The notes under the pieces: generated by a model | Database searches by the model: none | What the model saw: only the letters and a program-made list of their open reading frames with translations | What the model was told of the DNA's origin: nothing | Shown here: positions 27,519 through 36,279 of the stretch, piece by piece | Layout of the letters: each line of letters starts with the position of its first letter | Position numbering within the stretch: position 1 is the first letter of the stretch | Program-made: the position numbers and the translations under genes | NCBI RefSeq assembly: GCF_008373765.1 | Contig: NZ_VUJW01000001.1 | Span: 558,189-622,188, forward strand | Length of the DNA stretch: 64,000 nt | Reading direction: 5' to 3' | From: Nocardioides antri | GTDB lineage: Bacteria; Actinomycetota; Actinomycetes; Propionibacteriales; Nocardioidaceae

Positions 27519-29504
27519 ATGTCGATCGGGATCACCGACGAGCACGAGGAGCTCGCCGCGAGCCTGCGCAAGTGGGCGGCCAGCCTGGGGACGATCGAGG
27601 CGACCCGGGCCGCCGAGGGTCGCGTGGACGAGCGCTTCGACGAGATCTGGTCGGCCGTCGAGGAGATGGGCGTGGCGGCGATCGCCGTCCCCGAGTCCGC
27701 CGGCGGCGGGGGCGGCACTGTCCTCGACCAGGCGGTGGCGCTCGAGGCGTGTGCCTACGAGCTGGCGCCCGGCGGGCTGCTGGCTGCCGCGACCGGCGCG
27801 GCCGTGACCGGCCGCCCGGGTCGGCACGCCGTGCAGGCGCGGCAGGGCGGCATTGTCTGGGACGGCGGCACGTCCGGCGAGACCGAGCCGGTCGCCGGGA
27901 TCGACCTGAGCGCGCGCCACGGCGCCGCCACGGACCGCGGGGAGGTCGACGAGCGGCTGCGTCGTACCGCCGTGACGCTGGCTGCCGCAGAGGCGTCCGG
28001 CGTCGCGCGCTGGTGCCTCGACACCGCGGTGGAGTACGCCAAGGTGCGCGAGCAGTTCGGGCGGCCGATCGGGTCGTTCCAGGCGATCAAGCACCTGTGC
28101 GCGGAGATGCTGGAGACTGCTGAGGCGGTGACCGCCGCCGCCTGGGACGCTGCGTGCGCGGCGGACGCAGGTGACGACGAGCAGTGGGCCTTCGCGGTCG
28201 ACGTCGCGCAGTCGGTCTGCTTCGACGGCGCCGTCGACGTCGCGAAGTCCTGCATCCAGGTGCTGGGCGGGATCGGGTTCACCTTCGAGCACGACGCCCA
28301 CCTGTACCTCCGCCGGGCGGTGTCGCTGCGGGCGCTCGTGGGCCCGGCTGACGACGCGGCCGCGCGGTTGACGGCCGCCGCCGTCACCGGAGTACGACGC
28401 CGCGTCGATGTCGACCTCGGCGGGCTCGACGAGCCGGTCCGTCCCGAGGTCCGGTCGACGGCCGAGCGGATCGCGGCGCTCCCGGCCGCGGACCAGCGCG
28501 CCGAGCTGGTGGAGACCGGCTACCTCATGCCGCACTGGCCGGCGCCGTACGGCCTCGGCGCGGACGCGGTCACCCAGGTCGTCATCGACCAGGAGCTGGC
28601 GCGTGCCGGCGTGACCAGGCCCGACCTCGTCATCGCCGGCTGGGCCGTGCCGACGATCCTCCAGCACGGGACCGACGCCCAGCGCGACCGGTTCGTGCGC
28701 CCGTCGCTCCTCGGTGAGCTGACCTGGTGCCAGCTGTTCTCCGAGCCGGGATCGGGCTCCGACCTCGCCTCGCTGCGCACGAAGGCCGTGCGGACCGAGG
28801 GCGGCTGGCTGCTGAGCGGCCAGAAGGTCTGGAGCTCGGTCGCCGAGCGGGCGGACTGGGCGATCTGCCTCGCGCGGACCGACCCGGACGCGCCGCAGCA
28901 CAAGGGCATCACGTACTTCCTCGTGGACATGCGGTCGGACGGCATCGACGTGCGGCCGCTGCGGGAGATCACCGGTGAGGCGCTCTTCAACGAGGTGTTC
29001 CTCGACGAGGTGTTCGTGCCGGACGAGTGCGTGGTCGCCGAGCCGGGTGACGGCTGGCGGCTGGCGCGCACCACGTTGGCCAACGAGCGCGTCGCGATGG
29101 CGAGCGCCCGGCTCGGCAAGAGCGTCGAGCGGGCCGTCGAGCTGGCTGTCGCCGGCCTCGGGCCGGTCGAGAACGTCCGGGTGGGGCACGCCGTCGCCCT
29201 GGCCACCGTGTGCGGCCTGCTCGGGGTGCGCACCACGCTCCGCGCGATCGGCGGGCACGGGCCGGGCGCCGAGTCCAGCGTGGCGAAGCTCCTCGGCGTG
29301 CGCAGCCGTCAGTCGGCGTCGGCGCTCGTCGTCGAGCTGCAGGGCGACGCGGTGGCCGCGGTCGGCGAGATCGAGCGTGCCGTCGACGGCCTGGCCGCCG
29401 ACGTGTGGGAGATGCTCAACACCCGCTGTCTCTCGATCGCCGGTGGTACGACGCAGATCCTGCGCAACGTCGCGGGCGAGCGGATCCTCGGCCTGCCGCG
29501 CTAG
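27519..29504 (+). CDS. fadE34: Fused acyl-CoA dehydrogenase, FadE34 type
   Basis: 661 residues: two acyl-CoA dehydrogenase halves in one chain. Half 1 (about 1-300) has a shortened middle beta domain and retains the helical part (YAKVREQFGRPIGSFQAIKH; VLGGIGFTFEHDAHLYLRR). Half 2 (about 300-661) is complete, with LFSEPGSGSDLASLRTKA, NEVFLDEVFVPDE and the C-terminal CLSIAGGTTQILRNVAGERI. Mycobacterial FadE34 (Rv3573c), encoded beside kstR, has this fused layout and dehydrogenates steroid side-chain CoA esters. ATG 27519 follows AAGGAG. Its TAG stop shares CTAG with the convergent gene's stop. Confidence 0.87.
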   Translation: MSIGITDEHEELAASLRKWAASLGTIEATRAAEGRVDERFDEIWSAVEEMGVAAIAVPESAGGGGGTVLDQAVALEACAYELAPGGLLAAATGAAVTGRPGRHAVQARQGGIVWDGGTSGETEPVAGIDLSARHGAATDRGEVDERLRRTAVTLAAAEASGVARWCLDTAVEYAKVREQFGRPIGSFQAIKHLCAEMLETAEAVTAAAWDAACAADAGDDEQWAFAVDVAQSVCFDGAVDVAKSCIQVLGGIGFTFEHDAHLYLRRAVSLRALVGPADDAAARLTAAAVTGVRRRVDVDLGGLDEPVRPEVRSTAERIAALPAADQRAELVETGYLMPHWPAPYGLGADAVTQVVIDQELARAGVTRPDLVIAGWAVPTILQHGTDAQRDRFVRPSLLGELTWCQLFSEPGSGSDLASLRTKAVRTEGGWLLSGQKVWSSVAERADWAICLARTDPDAPQHKGITYFLVDMRSDGIDVRPLREITGEALFNEVFLDEVFVPDECVVAEPGDGWRLARTTLANERVAMASARLGKSVERAVELAVAGLGPVENVRVGHAVALATVCGLLGVRTTLRAIGGHGPGAESSVAKLLGVRSRQSASALVVELQGDAVAAVGEIERAVDGLAADVWEMLNTRCLSIAGGTTQILRNVAGERILGLPR

Positions 29505-30760
29505 CTCGGCGAGGAGGGAGTGCGCTCGCGGCGCCAGCTGTTCCAGTGCCAGTGCAGGTAGCGGTCGATGGCGCGCACGATGTGCTGCGACCGGATCGAC
29601 GGGAACACGTCGAATGCGTGCTGCGCGTGCGGGAGCTCGACGTAGACGACGGTCCGCTTCGAGGTCTCGCGGAGGCGCGCGACCAGCTGGCGCGCCTGCT
29701 CGACTCCGACCAGGGTGTCGTTGCGGCCGTGGAGCACGAAGAAGTCGGGGGAGTCGGGGGTGACCCGGAGGATCGGTGAGGCCGCCTCGTAGACCTCGGG
29801 GACGGCGTCGTACGGCTGCTGGACGATCCGCTTGGCGAGGAAGTGGTCCCGCATCAGCTCCACGTTGCGGAGCCCGCTGGCCCCGGCGAAGTCGTAGACG
29901 CCGTAGTGGGGCACGGCGACCTGGACGCTCGTGTCGGCGTCCTCGAAGCCGGGCTGGTAGGCCGGGTCGTTCGCCGTCAGCGCAGCCAGCGCGGTGAGGT
30001 GCCCGCCGGCGGAGCCGCCCGTGATCGCGATGTAGTCGGGGTCGCCGCCGTAGTCGGCGATGTGCTCCTTGATCCAGGCGATCGCCTGCTTCACGTCGAC
30101 GATCTGGGCAGGCCACGGGTCGCGCGGCGCGAGCCGGTAGTTGACCGCGACGCACACCCAGCCCTTGGCGGCGAGGTGCTCCATCAGGGCGAGGCCCTGC
30201 TCCTCCTTCTTGCTGATCATCCAGGCGCCGCCGTGCACCTGGAGCAGGACCGGCGCGCCGGACTCGGGCGTGTTGGTCGAGGTGTAGATGTCGAGCATGC
30301 CGCGCTTGCCGTACGGCGCGAACGGCACGTTGCGGTGCACCTGGACGCCGGCACGCTTGCGCGCCCGGCCGAACATGAACGGGTTGACCACCCGGCTCCA
30401 CGGGATCGCCAGGTCGGCAGGTGACGGCGCCTGGTCGAGCTGCTCGACGTAGTCGGCCCCGAGCGCCTCGGTCAGCGCGTCCTCCGCCACCTGCACGGCG
30501 CGCCGGCTCTGGCCGATCAGGTAGCCGAGGCCGGCGAGGTTGATGCCGGCGAGCGCGAGGCCGAGCGGGTCGCGGCGTCCGCGCATGAGGTGGCCGGTGG
30601 TGTCGGCCGCGGTGGCCGCGAGGACGTGGGGGGCCAGCTCGCTGGTGAGCCAGCCGGCGGCGAACGCCGGGACCCCGAGCCGAAAGCCGGGCAGCGGGCG
30701 GATCGCGTTGGCGGTGAGCGCTGCGGTGACCGCCTGGCGTGCGACGTAGCCGTTGACCAT
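29501..30760 (-). CDS. Alpha/beta hydrolase, LipC-like esterase (HSL family)
   Basis: 419 residues from ATG 30760. A helical, weakly hydrophobic N-terminal region (about 1-110) precedes the hydrolase domain: oxyanion motif HGGAW, nucleophile GGSAGG, then Asp and His (LHGRNDTLVG; LPHAQHAFD). This fits LipC (Rv0220), which in M. tuberculosis sits beside a WS/DGAT gene (Rv0221); here the same two genes are divergent around one KstR box. May hydrolyse steryl or acyl esters. The longer frame upstream of 30760 would run through the KstR box and was rejected. Confidence 0.82.
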   Translation of the reverse strand: MVNGYVARQAVTAALTANAIRPLPGFRLGVPAFAAGWLTSELAPHVLAATAADTTGHLMRGRRDPLGLALAGINLAGLGYLIGQSRRAVQVAEDALTEALGADYVEQLDQAPSPADLAIPWSRVVNPFMFGRARKRAGVQVHRNVPFAPYGKRGMLDIYTSTNTPESGAPVLLQVHGGAWMISKKEEQGLALMEHLAAKGWVCVAVNYRLAPRDPWPAQIVDVKQAIAWIKEHIADYGGDPDYIAITGGSAGGHLTALAALTANDPAYQPGFEDADTSVQVAVPHYGVYDFAGASGLRNVELMRDHFLAKRIVQQPYDAVPEVYEAASPILRVTPDSPDFFVLHGRNDTLVGVEQARQLVARLRETSKRTVVYVELPHAQHAFDVFPSIRSQHIVRAIDRYLHWHWNSWRRERTPSSPS

Positions 30761-30792
30761 GATGAGGAGATTAACGGGTTCTTGGTGCAGAA

Positions 30793-30806
30793 TAGAACCG
30801 GTTCTA
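30793..30806. promoter_or_regulatory. KstR box between LipC-like esterase and WS/DGAT
   Basis: TAGAACCGGTTCTA, a perfect 14-bp palindrome and the best match in the window. It is 18 nt from ATG 30825 and 32 nt from the minus-strand ATG at 30760, so a single operator should control both lipid genes. Confidence 0.92.
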
Positions 30807-30824
30807 CTTGATGAGGGGGACGCC

Positions 30825-32249
30825 ATGGATCGGCTCTCGGGACTCGACGCAAGCTTCCTCTACCTCGAGACGCCCGCGCAGCTCATGCACGTGTGCGCCG
30901 TGATGGTCCTCGACCAGGGCACCATGCCGGCGCCGTACACCTTCGACGCGCTGATGGCCCACGTCGACGAGAACGTGCACGACGTGCCGGCCTTCACCCG
31001 CAAGATCCGCGGCGTGCCGCTCGGCCTGGACCACCCGGTGTGGGTGCGCGACCAGCAGTTCGACATCGAGCGGCACGTCCACCGGCTGGCCGTCCCGAGC
31101 CCCGGCAGCTATCGCGAGCTGATGGACCTCTGCGCCCACCTCGCCGCGCTGCCGCTCGACCGGTCCCGGCCGCTGTGGGAGATGTGGGTGATCGAGGGCT
31201 ACCGGCCCGACGACCCCGACGGTGCCGCCGGCGACGAGCGGGTGGTGGTCTTCGCGAAGATGCATCACGCGACGGTCGACGGCGTCTCTGGGTCCAACCT
31301 GATCTCCCACCTCTGCTCGCTCGAGCCGGACGCGGAGCCGATGGCGCAGGAGTCCGAGAAGGGCCGTCCCCGTGACCCCAGTCGCGCCGAGCTGCTCGGG
31401 CGCGCGATGGTCAGCACCGCGACCAAGCCGGTCACCCTGGTCAAGGTGCTGGGACCGTCGGCGGAGCTGATCACCAAGAGCATCGGCCGGGCCCGCGAGG
31501 GTACGGCGATGGCCGCGCCGTTCTCGGCGCCGAGAACGTCGTTCAACGGCACCATCACGGCCCACCGCTCCATCGCGCTCGCGGACGTGAGCCTCGATGA
31601 CATCCGCGAGATCAAGAACGCCACCGGGACGACGGTCAACGACGTCGTGCTGACCCTCTGCGGCGGTGCGCTCCGGTCGTACCTCGACGAGCGCGGCGAG
31701 CTCCCGCCGACGTCGCTGATGGCGACGGTCCCGGTCAGCGTGCGCGAGTCGTCGCGGCGGTCCCTGGGGGCCAACAAGGTCTCTGCGCTCTTCACGAAGC
31801 TCGGCACCGACATCGCCGACCCGCTCGAGCGCCTGGAGATGCTGGCCGAGCGCAACCGCCACGCGAAGGACCACCACAACGCGATCAGCGCCGACGCGCT
31901 CCAGGACTGGGCGGAGTTCGCGGCGCCGCGCACCTTCGGCCTCGCGGTCCGCACCTACGCCAACCTGCGGCTCGCAGAGAAGCACCCGGTCGTGCACAAC
32001 CTGGTCATCTCCAACGTGCCCGGCCCGCCGGTCCCGCTCTACTTCATGGGCGCCCGGATCGAAGCGCTCTACCCGCTCGGCCCGGTCTTCCACGGCGCCG
32101 GCCTCAACATCACCGTGATGTCGAACGCCGGGCAGGTCCACGTCGGCGCGATCGCCTGTCGGGAGTCGGTGCCGGACGGCGACGCGCTCGTGCGCCACTT
32201 CCCGGGTGAGCTCGAGCGGCTCCGGAAGGCCGTGGCGGGGAAGCGCTAG
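30825..32249 (+). CDS. Wax ester synthase / diacylglycerol acyltransferase (WS/DGAT)
   Basis: 474 residues; ATG after GATGAGGGGGA. Starts with LSGLDASFLYLETP, typical of the family; catalytic HHxxxDG motif intact (HHATVDG, His147-His148, Asp152); C-terminal WS/DGAT domain with VISNVPGPPVPLYFMGARI. Makes triacylglycerol or wax esters from acyl-CoA. The KstR box upstream links neutral-lipid storage to steroid growth, perhaps to bank surplus propionyl/acetyl-CoA carbon as lipid. Its stop shares CTAG with the next gene's stop. Confidence 0.93.
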   Translation: MDRLSGLDASFLYLETPAQLMHVCAVMVLDQGTMPAPYTFDALMAHVDENVHDVPAFTRKIRGVPLGLDHPVWVRDQQFDIERHVHRLAVPSPGSYRELMDLCAHLAALPLDRSRPLWEMWVIEGYRPDDPDGAAGDERVVVFAKMHHATVDGVSGSNLISHLCSLEPDAEPMAQESEKGRPRDPSRAELLGRAMVSTATKPVTLVKVLGPSAELITKSIGRAREGTAMAAPFSAPRTSFNGTITAHRSIALADVSLDDIREIKNATGTTVNDVVLTLCGGALRSYLDERGELPPTSLMATVPVSVRESSRRSLGANKVSALFTKLGTDIADPLERLEMLAERNRHAKDHHNAISADALQDWAEFAAPRTFGLAVRTYANLRLAEKHPVVHNLVISNVPGPPVPLYFMGARIEALYPLGPVFHGAGLNITVMSNAGQVHVGAIACRESVPDGDALVRHFPGELERLRKAVAGKR

Positions 32250-33163
32250 GGGCCACCGCGCCGCGGGAAGTCGCGGCGGCGGGCGTTGACGGTCTGTGCC
32301 GCCTCCAGGACCGCAGGCACGAACCGCTCCGCGCTGAGGATGCAGGCCGCGTGGCCCGCCCGGACCTCGTGCATCGTCGCCCCGGGGACGGAGCGGGCGA
32401 GCCGGACCTGGCGGTCGGTCGGGACGACCTTGTCCCGGGTGGTGACCACCACCGCGGTCGGCACGTCGATCCGGCCGATCCACGGGCGGGAGTGGTGGCG
32501 GCCGAGAGCGGCGAGCGCCTGGCCGACCGCCCACGGGCTGGTCGAGCGGAACTCCCGCAGCGCCCACTCGTGCATGTCGGTGGGGTCGAGGTCGAGGCGC
32601 CCCGACGCGGCACGGGCGGCGGCGAGCGCCGTACGGCTGCGGGAGATGCCGCGGGTCACCACCATGCTCGCGCCCATGCCGGTGAAGAACGCGCGCTCGG
32701 CCGGGTTCAGCTGGAACCGGTCGGTCGTCGCACAGAGCACCAGCCCGGCGACCTTCTCGGGGTGCTGGCGCCACATCCGCTGCGCCACGACGGAGCCCAT
32801 CGAGTAGCCAGCGACGATGACGTCCTCGAGGTCGAGCACGTCGAGGAGGGCAGCGACGTCGTCCGCGCAGTCGGCCAGCGAGAAGTCCTCGCTGCGGATG
32901 CCCTGCCCGTGCCAGCGCTGGTCGAGCGTGACCACCCGGAACCGTTTCGCCAGGGGCCGGATCGCCGGGAACCAGGTGAGCAGGCCGGTGCAGCCCAGGG
33001 CGTGGAGCAGCACGATCGTGGGGGAGCGGGGGTCGGGACCCGGAGTGTCGGTGACGTACGTCGACCCGCCTCGGCCGGGCAGCTCGACCAGCCGGCCGTC
33101 GGGGATGGGTGCCCACGGGAGGTAGACCCGCTTGCGGACGACCGTGAGCGGCGAGACCCCCAT
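32246..33163 (-). CDS. Alpha/beta-fold hydrolase
   Basis: 305 residues from ATG 33163; the -10 TAGTAT on the minus strand is 7 nt upstream and overlaps a KstR box, so it is probably leaderless. LLHALGCTGLLTWFP (oxyanion region), nucleophile elbow GYSMGS, acid in TTRDKVVPTD and catalytic His in RAGHAACI. Divergent from the igr-type operon and controlled by the same box, so a steroid-side-chain or ring ester/CoA-ester hydrolase is plausible; the actual substrate is not evident. Confidence 0.86.
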   Translation of the reverse strand: MGVSPLTVVRKRVYLPWAPIPDGRLVELPGRGGSTYVTDTPGPDPRSPTIVLLHALGCTGLLTWFPAIRPLAKRFRVVTLDQRWHGQGIRSEDFSLADCADDVAALLDVLDLEDVIVAGYSMGSVVAQRMWRQHPEKVAGLVLCATTDRFQLNPAERAFFTGMGASMVVTRGISRSRTALAAARAASGRLDLDPTDMHEWALREFRSTSPWAVGQALAALGRHHSRPWIGRIDVPTAVVVTTRDKVVPTDRQVRLARSVPGATMHEVRAGHAACILSAERFVPAVLEAAQTVNARRRDFPRRGGP

Positions 33164-33174
33164 GCGTCGGATAC

Positions 33175-33188
33175 TAGAACACGTTACA
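33175..33188. promoter_or_regulatory. KstR box between hydrolase (minus) and chsE1-chsE2 operon (plus)
   Basis: TAGAACACGTTACA, identical to the box at 7121. Plus strand: -10 TACAGT, 7 nt to GTG 33198. Minus strand: -10 TAGTAT, 7 nt to ATG 33163. Both transcripts should be leaderless and both promoters lie under one operator. Confidence 0.92.
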
Positions 33189-33197
33189 GTTCTGTCC

Positions 33198-35357
33198 GTG
33201 GAACCTGATGAGATCAGCGCGGTGCGCACCGTCGTCACCGAGGTGCTCGACCGTGCCGGCGACTGGGCGGCCTGGCAGGCCGCAGGGCTGACCACGCTCC
33301 CCGTCCCCGAGGAGCACGACGGCGACGGCCTCGGCCTCGAGGCGATCGCGGTGCTGCTCCGCGAGTCGGGCCGGTGCGGGCACCGGCTCCCGGTCTGGGA
33401 GACGCTCTGCTGCGCGGCCCTCACCATCGCCGCGCACGGCACCGAGGCCCAGCGCAAGGAGCACCTGCCCGCGATCGCGGAGGGAGCCGTGCTGTCACCG
33501 GCCCTGCGCGACGCACCCGGCTCGACGACGACCTACGCCGGCGGGCGGGTGACCGGCCGCAAGACCGCCGTCACCTACGCCGACACGGCCACGGCGCTCC
33601 TCGTCGTCGCCCGGGACGGTGCCGCCGAGGTCGTGGCGCTCGTCGACCCGCAGAGCCCCGGCGTCACGCTGCTGCCGGCCAGTGCGTCGACCGACACGCC
33701 GACCTTCACCGTGGTGCTCGAGGACGCAGCCGCCGAGCCGCTCGAGGGTGACGCGGCGTCCTACCTCCGCGACCTCGCGGTCGCCGGCCTCGCCGTCACC
33801 GCGGCCGGCGTGCTCGCCGGAGCGCGGGACCTGACCGCCGACTACGTGAAGGGACGCGAGCAGTTCGGGCGCGCGCTCGCGCAGTTCCAGGCGGTCTCGC
33901 TGCAGATGGCCGACGTCTACGTCGCCAGCCGGACGCTCGACCTGGCCGCCGACAACGCCGTCTGGCGGGTCGCGAACGGCCTGCCGGCGACCGACGACCT
34001 CGCCGTCGCCGGCTACTGGGTCAGCCGGGTCGCGCCCGCCGCGTTCCGCACCTGCCACCACCTGCACGGCGGCATGGGCGTCGACGTCACCTACCCGCTC
34101 GTCGGCTTCACGAGCTGGGGCACCGACCTGGCGCACGCCCTCGACACCCTCCCCGGCCAGGTGCCGGTCGAGTACCCGGCGAGCAAGAACCTCGAGCTCA
34201 CCGACGAGCAGCGGGCCCTCAAGGCCGAGCTGCGGGAGTGGTTCGCCGGCCTGGCCGAGGAGTTCGGCCACCCGGCCGACCCAGGCGCGGTCGAGGGAGC
34301 CTGGGACCGGCACGGTCCGTCGTACCAGAAGCTCATCAAGCGGATGGGCAAGGACGGCTGGATGGGCGTCGGCTGGCCGAAGGAGTACGGCGGCCACGGG
34401 CTCGGCGAGGTCGAGCAGACGATCTTTGCCAACGAGGCGCAGTACCACGACGTCCATCTGCCGGCGGTGACGCTGCAGACCGTCGGGCCGACCCTGATCC
34501 GGTACGGCACCGAGAAGCAGAAGGAGATGTTCCTGCCGCGGATCCTCGCGGGGGACGTCCACTTCGCGATCGGCTACAGCGAGCCGGACGCGGGCACCGA
34601 CCTGGCGTCGCTGCGGACCACTGCGAGGCGGGATGGGGACCACTACGTGGTCAATGGCCAGAAGATGTGGACCACCGGAGGCCACCAGGCCGACTACCTC
34701 TGGCTCGCGGTCCGTACCGATCCCGACGCGCCCAAGCACAAGGGCATCTCGATCCTGATCGTCGACACCAAGGATCCCGGCTACAGCTGGACGCCGATCA
34801 TCACCGCCGATGGCTCGCACCACGTCAACGCGACGTACTTCAACGACGTCCGCGTGCCCGTCGACATGCTCGTCGGCGAGGAGAACGAGGGTTGGAAGCT
34901 GATCACCACCCAGCTCAACCACGAGCGGGTGATGCTCGGCCCGGCAGGCCGGATCGAGGGCCTCCGGGACCGGGTGATCCGCTGGGCGGAGACCGCCGGC
35001 GTCCGCGACGAGCCGGACCTCGTCGCGCTGCTCGGCGAGGCCACCGCGATCTTCCGCGTCAACGAGCTGCTCAACTGGGCGGTCGCCCGGGCGGCCGAGG
35101 GCGGATCCATCTCTGTCGCCGACGCGTCCTCCTCCAAGGTGTTCGCCTCGGACCACGTGCAGCACCTGGTGGCCGACCTGATCGCCGCCGTGCACCGGTA
35201 CGGCGACGCGGGCGATCCCGCGACCAAGGACCTGCTCGACTACCTGGACTCCCAGGCGAAGCGCAACCTGGTGCTGACCTTCGGCGGCGGCGTCCAGGAG
35301 GTGCAGCGCGAACTGATTGCGATGTTCGGGCTCGGCCTGCCGAGGGTTCCCCGATGA
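33198..35357 (+). CDS. chsE1-chsE2: Fused ChsE1-ChsE2 acyl-CoA dehydrogenase
   Basis: 719 residues from GTG 33198 (leaderless; longer upstream frame crosses the KstR box). Residues 1 to about 330 resemble FadE28/ChsE1 (VKGREQFGRALAQFQAVS; HHLHGGMGVDVTYPLVGF). Residues about 333-719 follow FadE29/ChsE2 nearly block for block (AIGYSEPDAGTDLASLRTTA, NATYFNDVRVPVDMLVGEEN, TKRNLV-like AKRNLVLTFGGGVQEVQRE). In M. tuberculosis these are separate genes whose products form an alpha2beta2 enzyme that dehydrogenates the 3-carbon (2'-propanoyl) side chain of cholesterol. Here both subunits are one chain. First gene of the igr-type operon. Confidence 0.93.
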   Translation: MEPDEISAVRTVVTEVLDRAGDWAAWQAAGLTTLPVPEEHDGDGLGLEAIAVLLRESGRCGHRLPVWETLCCAALTIAAHGTEAQRKEHLPAIAEGAVLSPALRDAPGSTTTYAGGRVTGRKTAVTYADTATALLVVARDGAAEVVALVDPQSPGVTLLPASASTDTPTFTVVLEDAAAEPLEGDAASYLRDLAVAGLAVTAAGVLAGARDLTADYVKGREQFGRALAQFQAVSLQMADVYVASRTLDLAADNAVWRVANGLPATDDLAVAGYWVSRVAPAAFRTCHHLHGGMGVDVTYPLVGFTSWGTDLAHALDTLPGQVPVEYPASKNLELTDEQRALKAELREWFAGLAEEFGHPADPGAVEGAWDRHGPSYQKLIKRMGKDGWMGVGWPKEYGGHGLGEVEQTIFANEAQYHDVHLPAVTLQTVGPTLIRYGTEKQKEMFLPRILAGDVHFAIGYSEPDAGTDLASLRTTARRDGDHYVVNGQKMWTTGGHQADYLWLAVRTDPDAPKHKGISILIVDTKDPGYSWTPIITADGSHHVNATYFNDVRVPVDMLVGEENEGWKLITTQLNHERVMLGPAGRIEGLRDRVIRWAETAGVRDEPDLVALLGEATAIFRVNELLNWAVARAAEGGSISVADASSSKVFASDHVQHLVADLIAAVHRYGDAGDPATKDLLDYLDSQAKRNLVLTFGGGVQEVQRELIAMFGLGLPRVPR

Positions 35358-35896
35358 GCGGCTCTCCGGTGGTCGAGCGGGTCGAGACCGACGACGAGCG
35401 CCACGAGCGGATCATGGCGGCGGCCGAGCGGATCATGGCCCTCGGCGAGGCGTCGGAGTCGGTGGCGCCGTACCCGGTCAACCAGCCGACGATCGGCACC
35501 TGGATGGACGCGCTGGGCTACGACAACGAGCGCTTCCGCAACGGCGAGGCGCCGCCGTCGATGGCGCAGGTGTGGACGATGCCCGGCCTGGGTCGCAAGC
35601 GCCCGGACGACGACCCGCTGCACGCGATGATGGAGGTCCTCACGGCGGAGGGCTACACCGCCGTGCTCGGCACCAACTGCGAGCAGACCTACGAGCGCTA
35701 CCTGCGCGTCGGCGAGCACCTCCGGGTCACCACCGCGCTCGACTCGGTCGTCGGGCCGAAGAGCACCGGGATGGGCCTCGGCTACTTCGTGACCTCGCGC
35801 AACCGGTGGTACGTCGCCCATCCCGAAGGGCACAGCGAGCTGGTCGCGACCATGCTGTTCCGGGTGCTGAAGTTCGTCCCCAAGGGGGCCTCGTGA
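35354..35896 (+). CDS. ChsH2 N-terminal (MaoC-like hotdog) half as separate protein
   Basis: 180 residues, ATGA overlap. MaoC/FAS1-dehydratase-like hotdog: a helical lead-in, TIGTWMDALGYDNERFRNGEAPPSM split over the first strands, NCEQTYERYLRVGEHLRV and GYFVTSRNRWY. In M. tuberculosis ChsH2 (Rv3542c, about 311 residues) this domain is fused to a DUF35 domain; here the two are adjacent genes overlapping by 4 nt. With ChsH1 it should hydrate the enoyl-CoA formed by ChsE1-E2. Residues 4-10 (PVVERVE) are encoded by a variant of the dispersed repeat. Confidence 0.88.
   Translation: MSGSPVVERVETDDERHERIMAAAERIMALGEASESVAPYPVNQPTIGTWMDALGYDNERFRNGEAPPSMAQVWTMPGLGRKRPDDDPLHAMMEVLTAEGYTAVLGTNCEQTYERYLRVGEHLRVTTALDSVVGPKSTGMGLGYFVTSRNRWYVAHPEGHSELVATMLFRVLKFVPKGAS
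35368..35389 (-). repeat. Dispersed repeat variant, N-terminus of ChsH2 hotdog gene
   Basis: GGTGGTCGAGCGGGTCGAGA plus CC differs from the reverse complement of the repeat at two positions; encodes VVERVET. Confidence 0.55.
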
Positions 35897-36279
35897 TCCG
35901 GCCGATGGTCAACCGCGACTCGGCGTACTTCTGGGAAGGCACGCAGAAGGGCGAGCTGCGGATCCAGAGCTGCAACGCCTGCGGCGCGCTCCGGCACCCG
36001 CCCGGCCCGGCGTGTCCGTCGTGCGGGGCGCTCGACCGCGGCTACGTCGTGGCGTCCGGCCTCGGCACCGTCTTCTCCTACGTCGTGCACCGCCACCCAC
36101 CCGTTCCCGGCAAGGAGCTGCCGATCGTGATCGCGCTCATCGACCTCGACGAGGGCGTGCGGATGGTCGGCGAGGTGGCCGACGTGGCCGATGACGAGAT
36201 CGAGATCGGGATGCGGCTGCAGGTCGACTTCGACCGCGTGGACGACGAGCTGACTCTTCCGGTGTGGAGGCGAGCATGA
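35893..36279 (+). CDS. ChsH2 C-terminal (DUF35 zinc-ribbon/OB-fold) half as separate protein
   Basis: 128 residues from GTG 35893 (4-nt overlap). Zinc ribbon Cys27-x2-Cys30 ... Cys41-x2-Cys44 (SCNACG; ACPSCG), then an OB-fold (GLGTVFSYVVHRHPP, MRLQVDFDRVDDE). DUF35 domains bind thiolase-like partners; the equivalent domain of ChsH2 is needed for Ltp2 retro-aldolase activity. The separate gene lies between the ChsH2 hotdog half and chsH1, with ltp2 two genes downstream. Confidence 0.9.
   Translation: MIRPMVNRDSAYFWEGTQKGELRIQSCNACGALRHPPGPACPSCGALDRGYVVASGLGTVFSYVVHRHPPVPGKELPIVIALIDLDEGVRMVGEVADVADDEIEIGMRLQVDFDRVDDELTLPVWRRA

Noticed and set aside
30761-30826. Longer N-terminus for the LipC-like esterase
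   Set aside because: It would run through the KstR palindrome; ATG 30760 is sufficient.
33132-33197. Upstream start for the fused ChsE1-ChsE2
   Set aside because: It overlaps the divergent hydrolase start and the KstR box; GTG 33198 has a -10 at the right distance.
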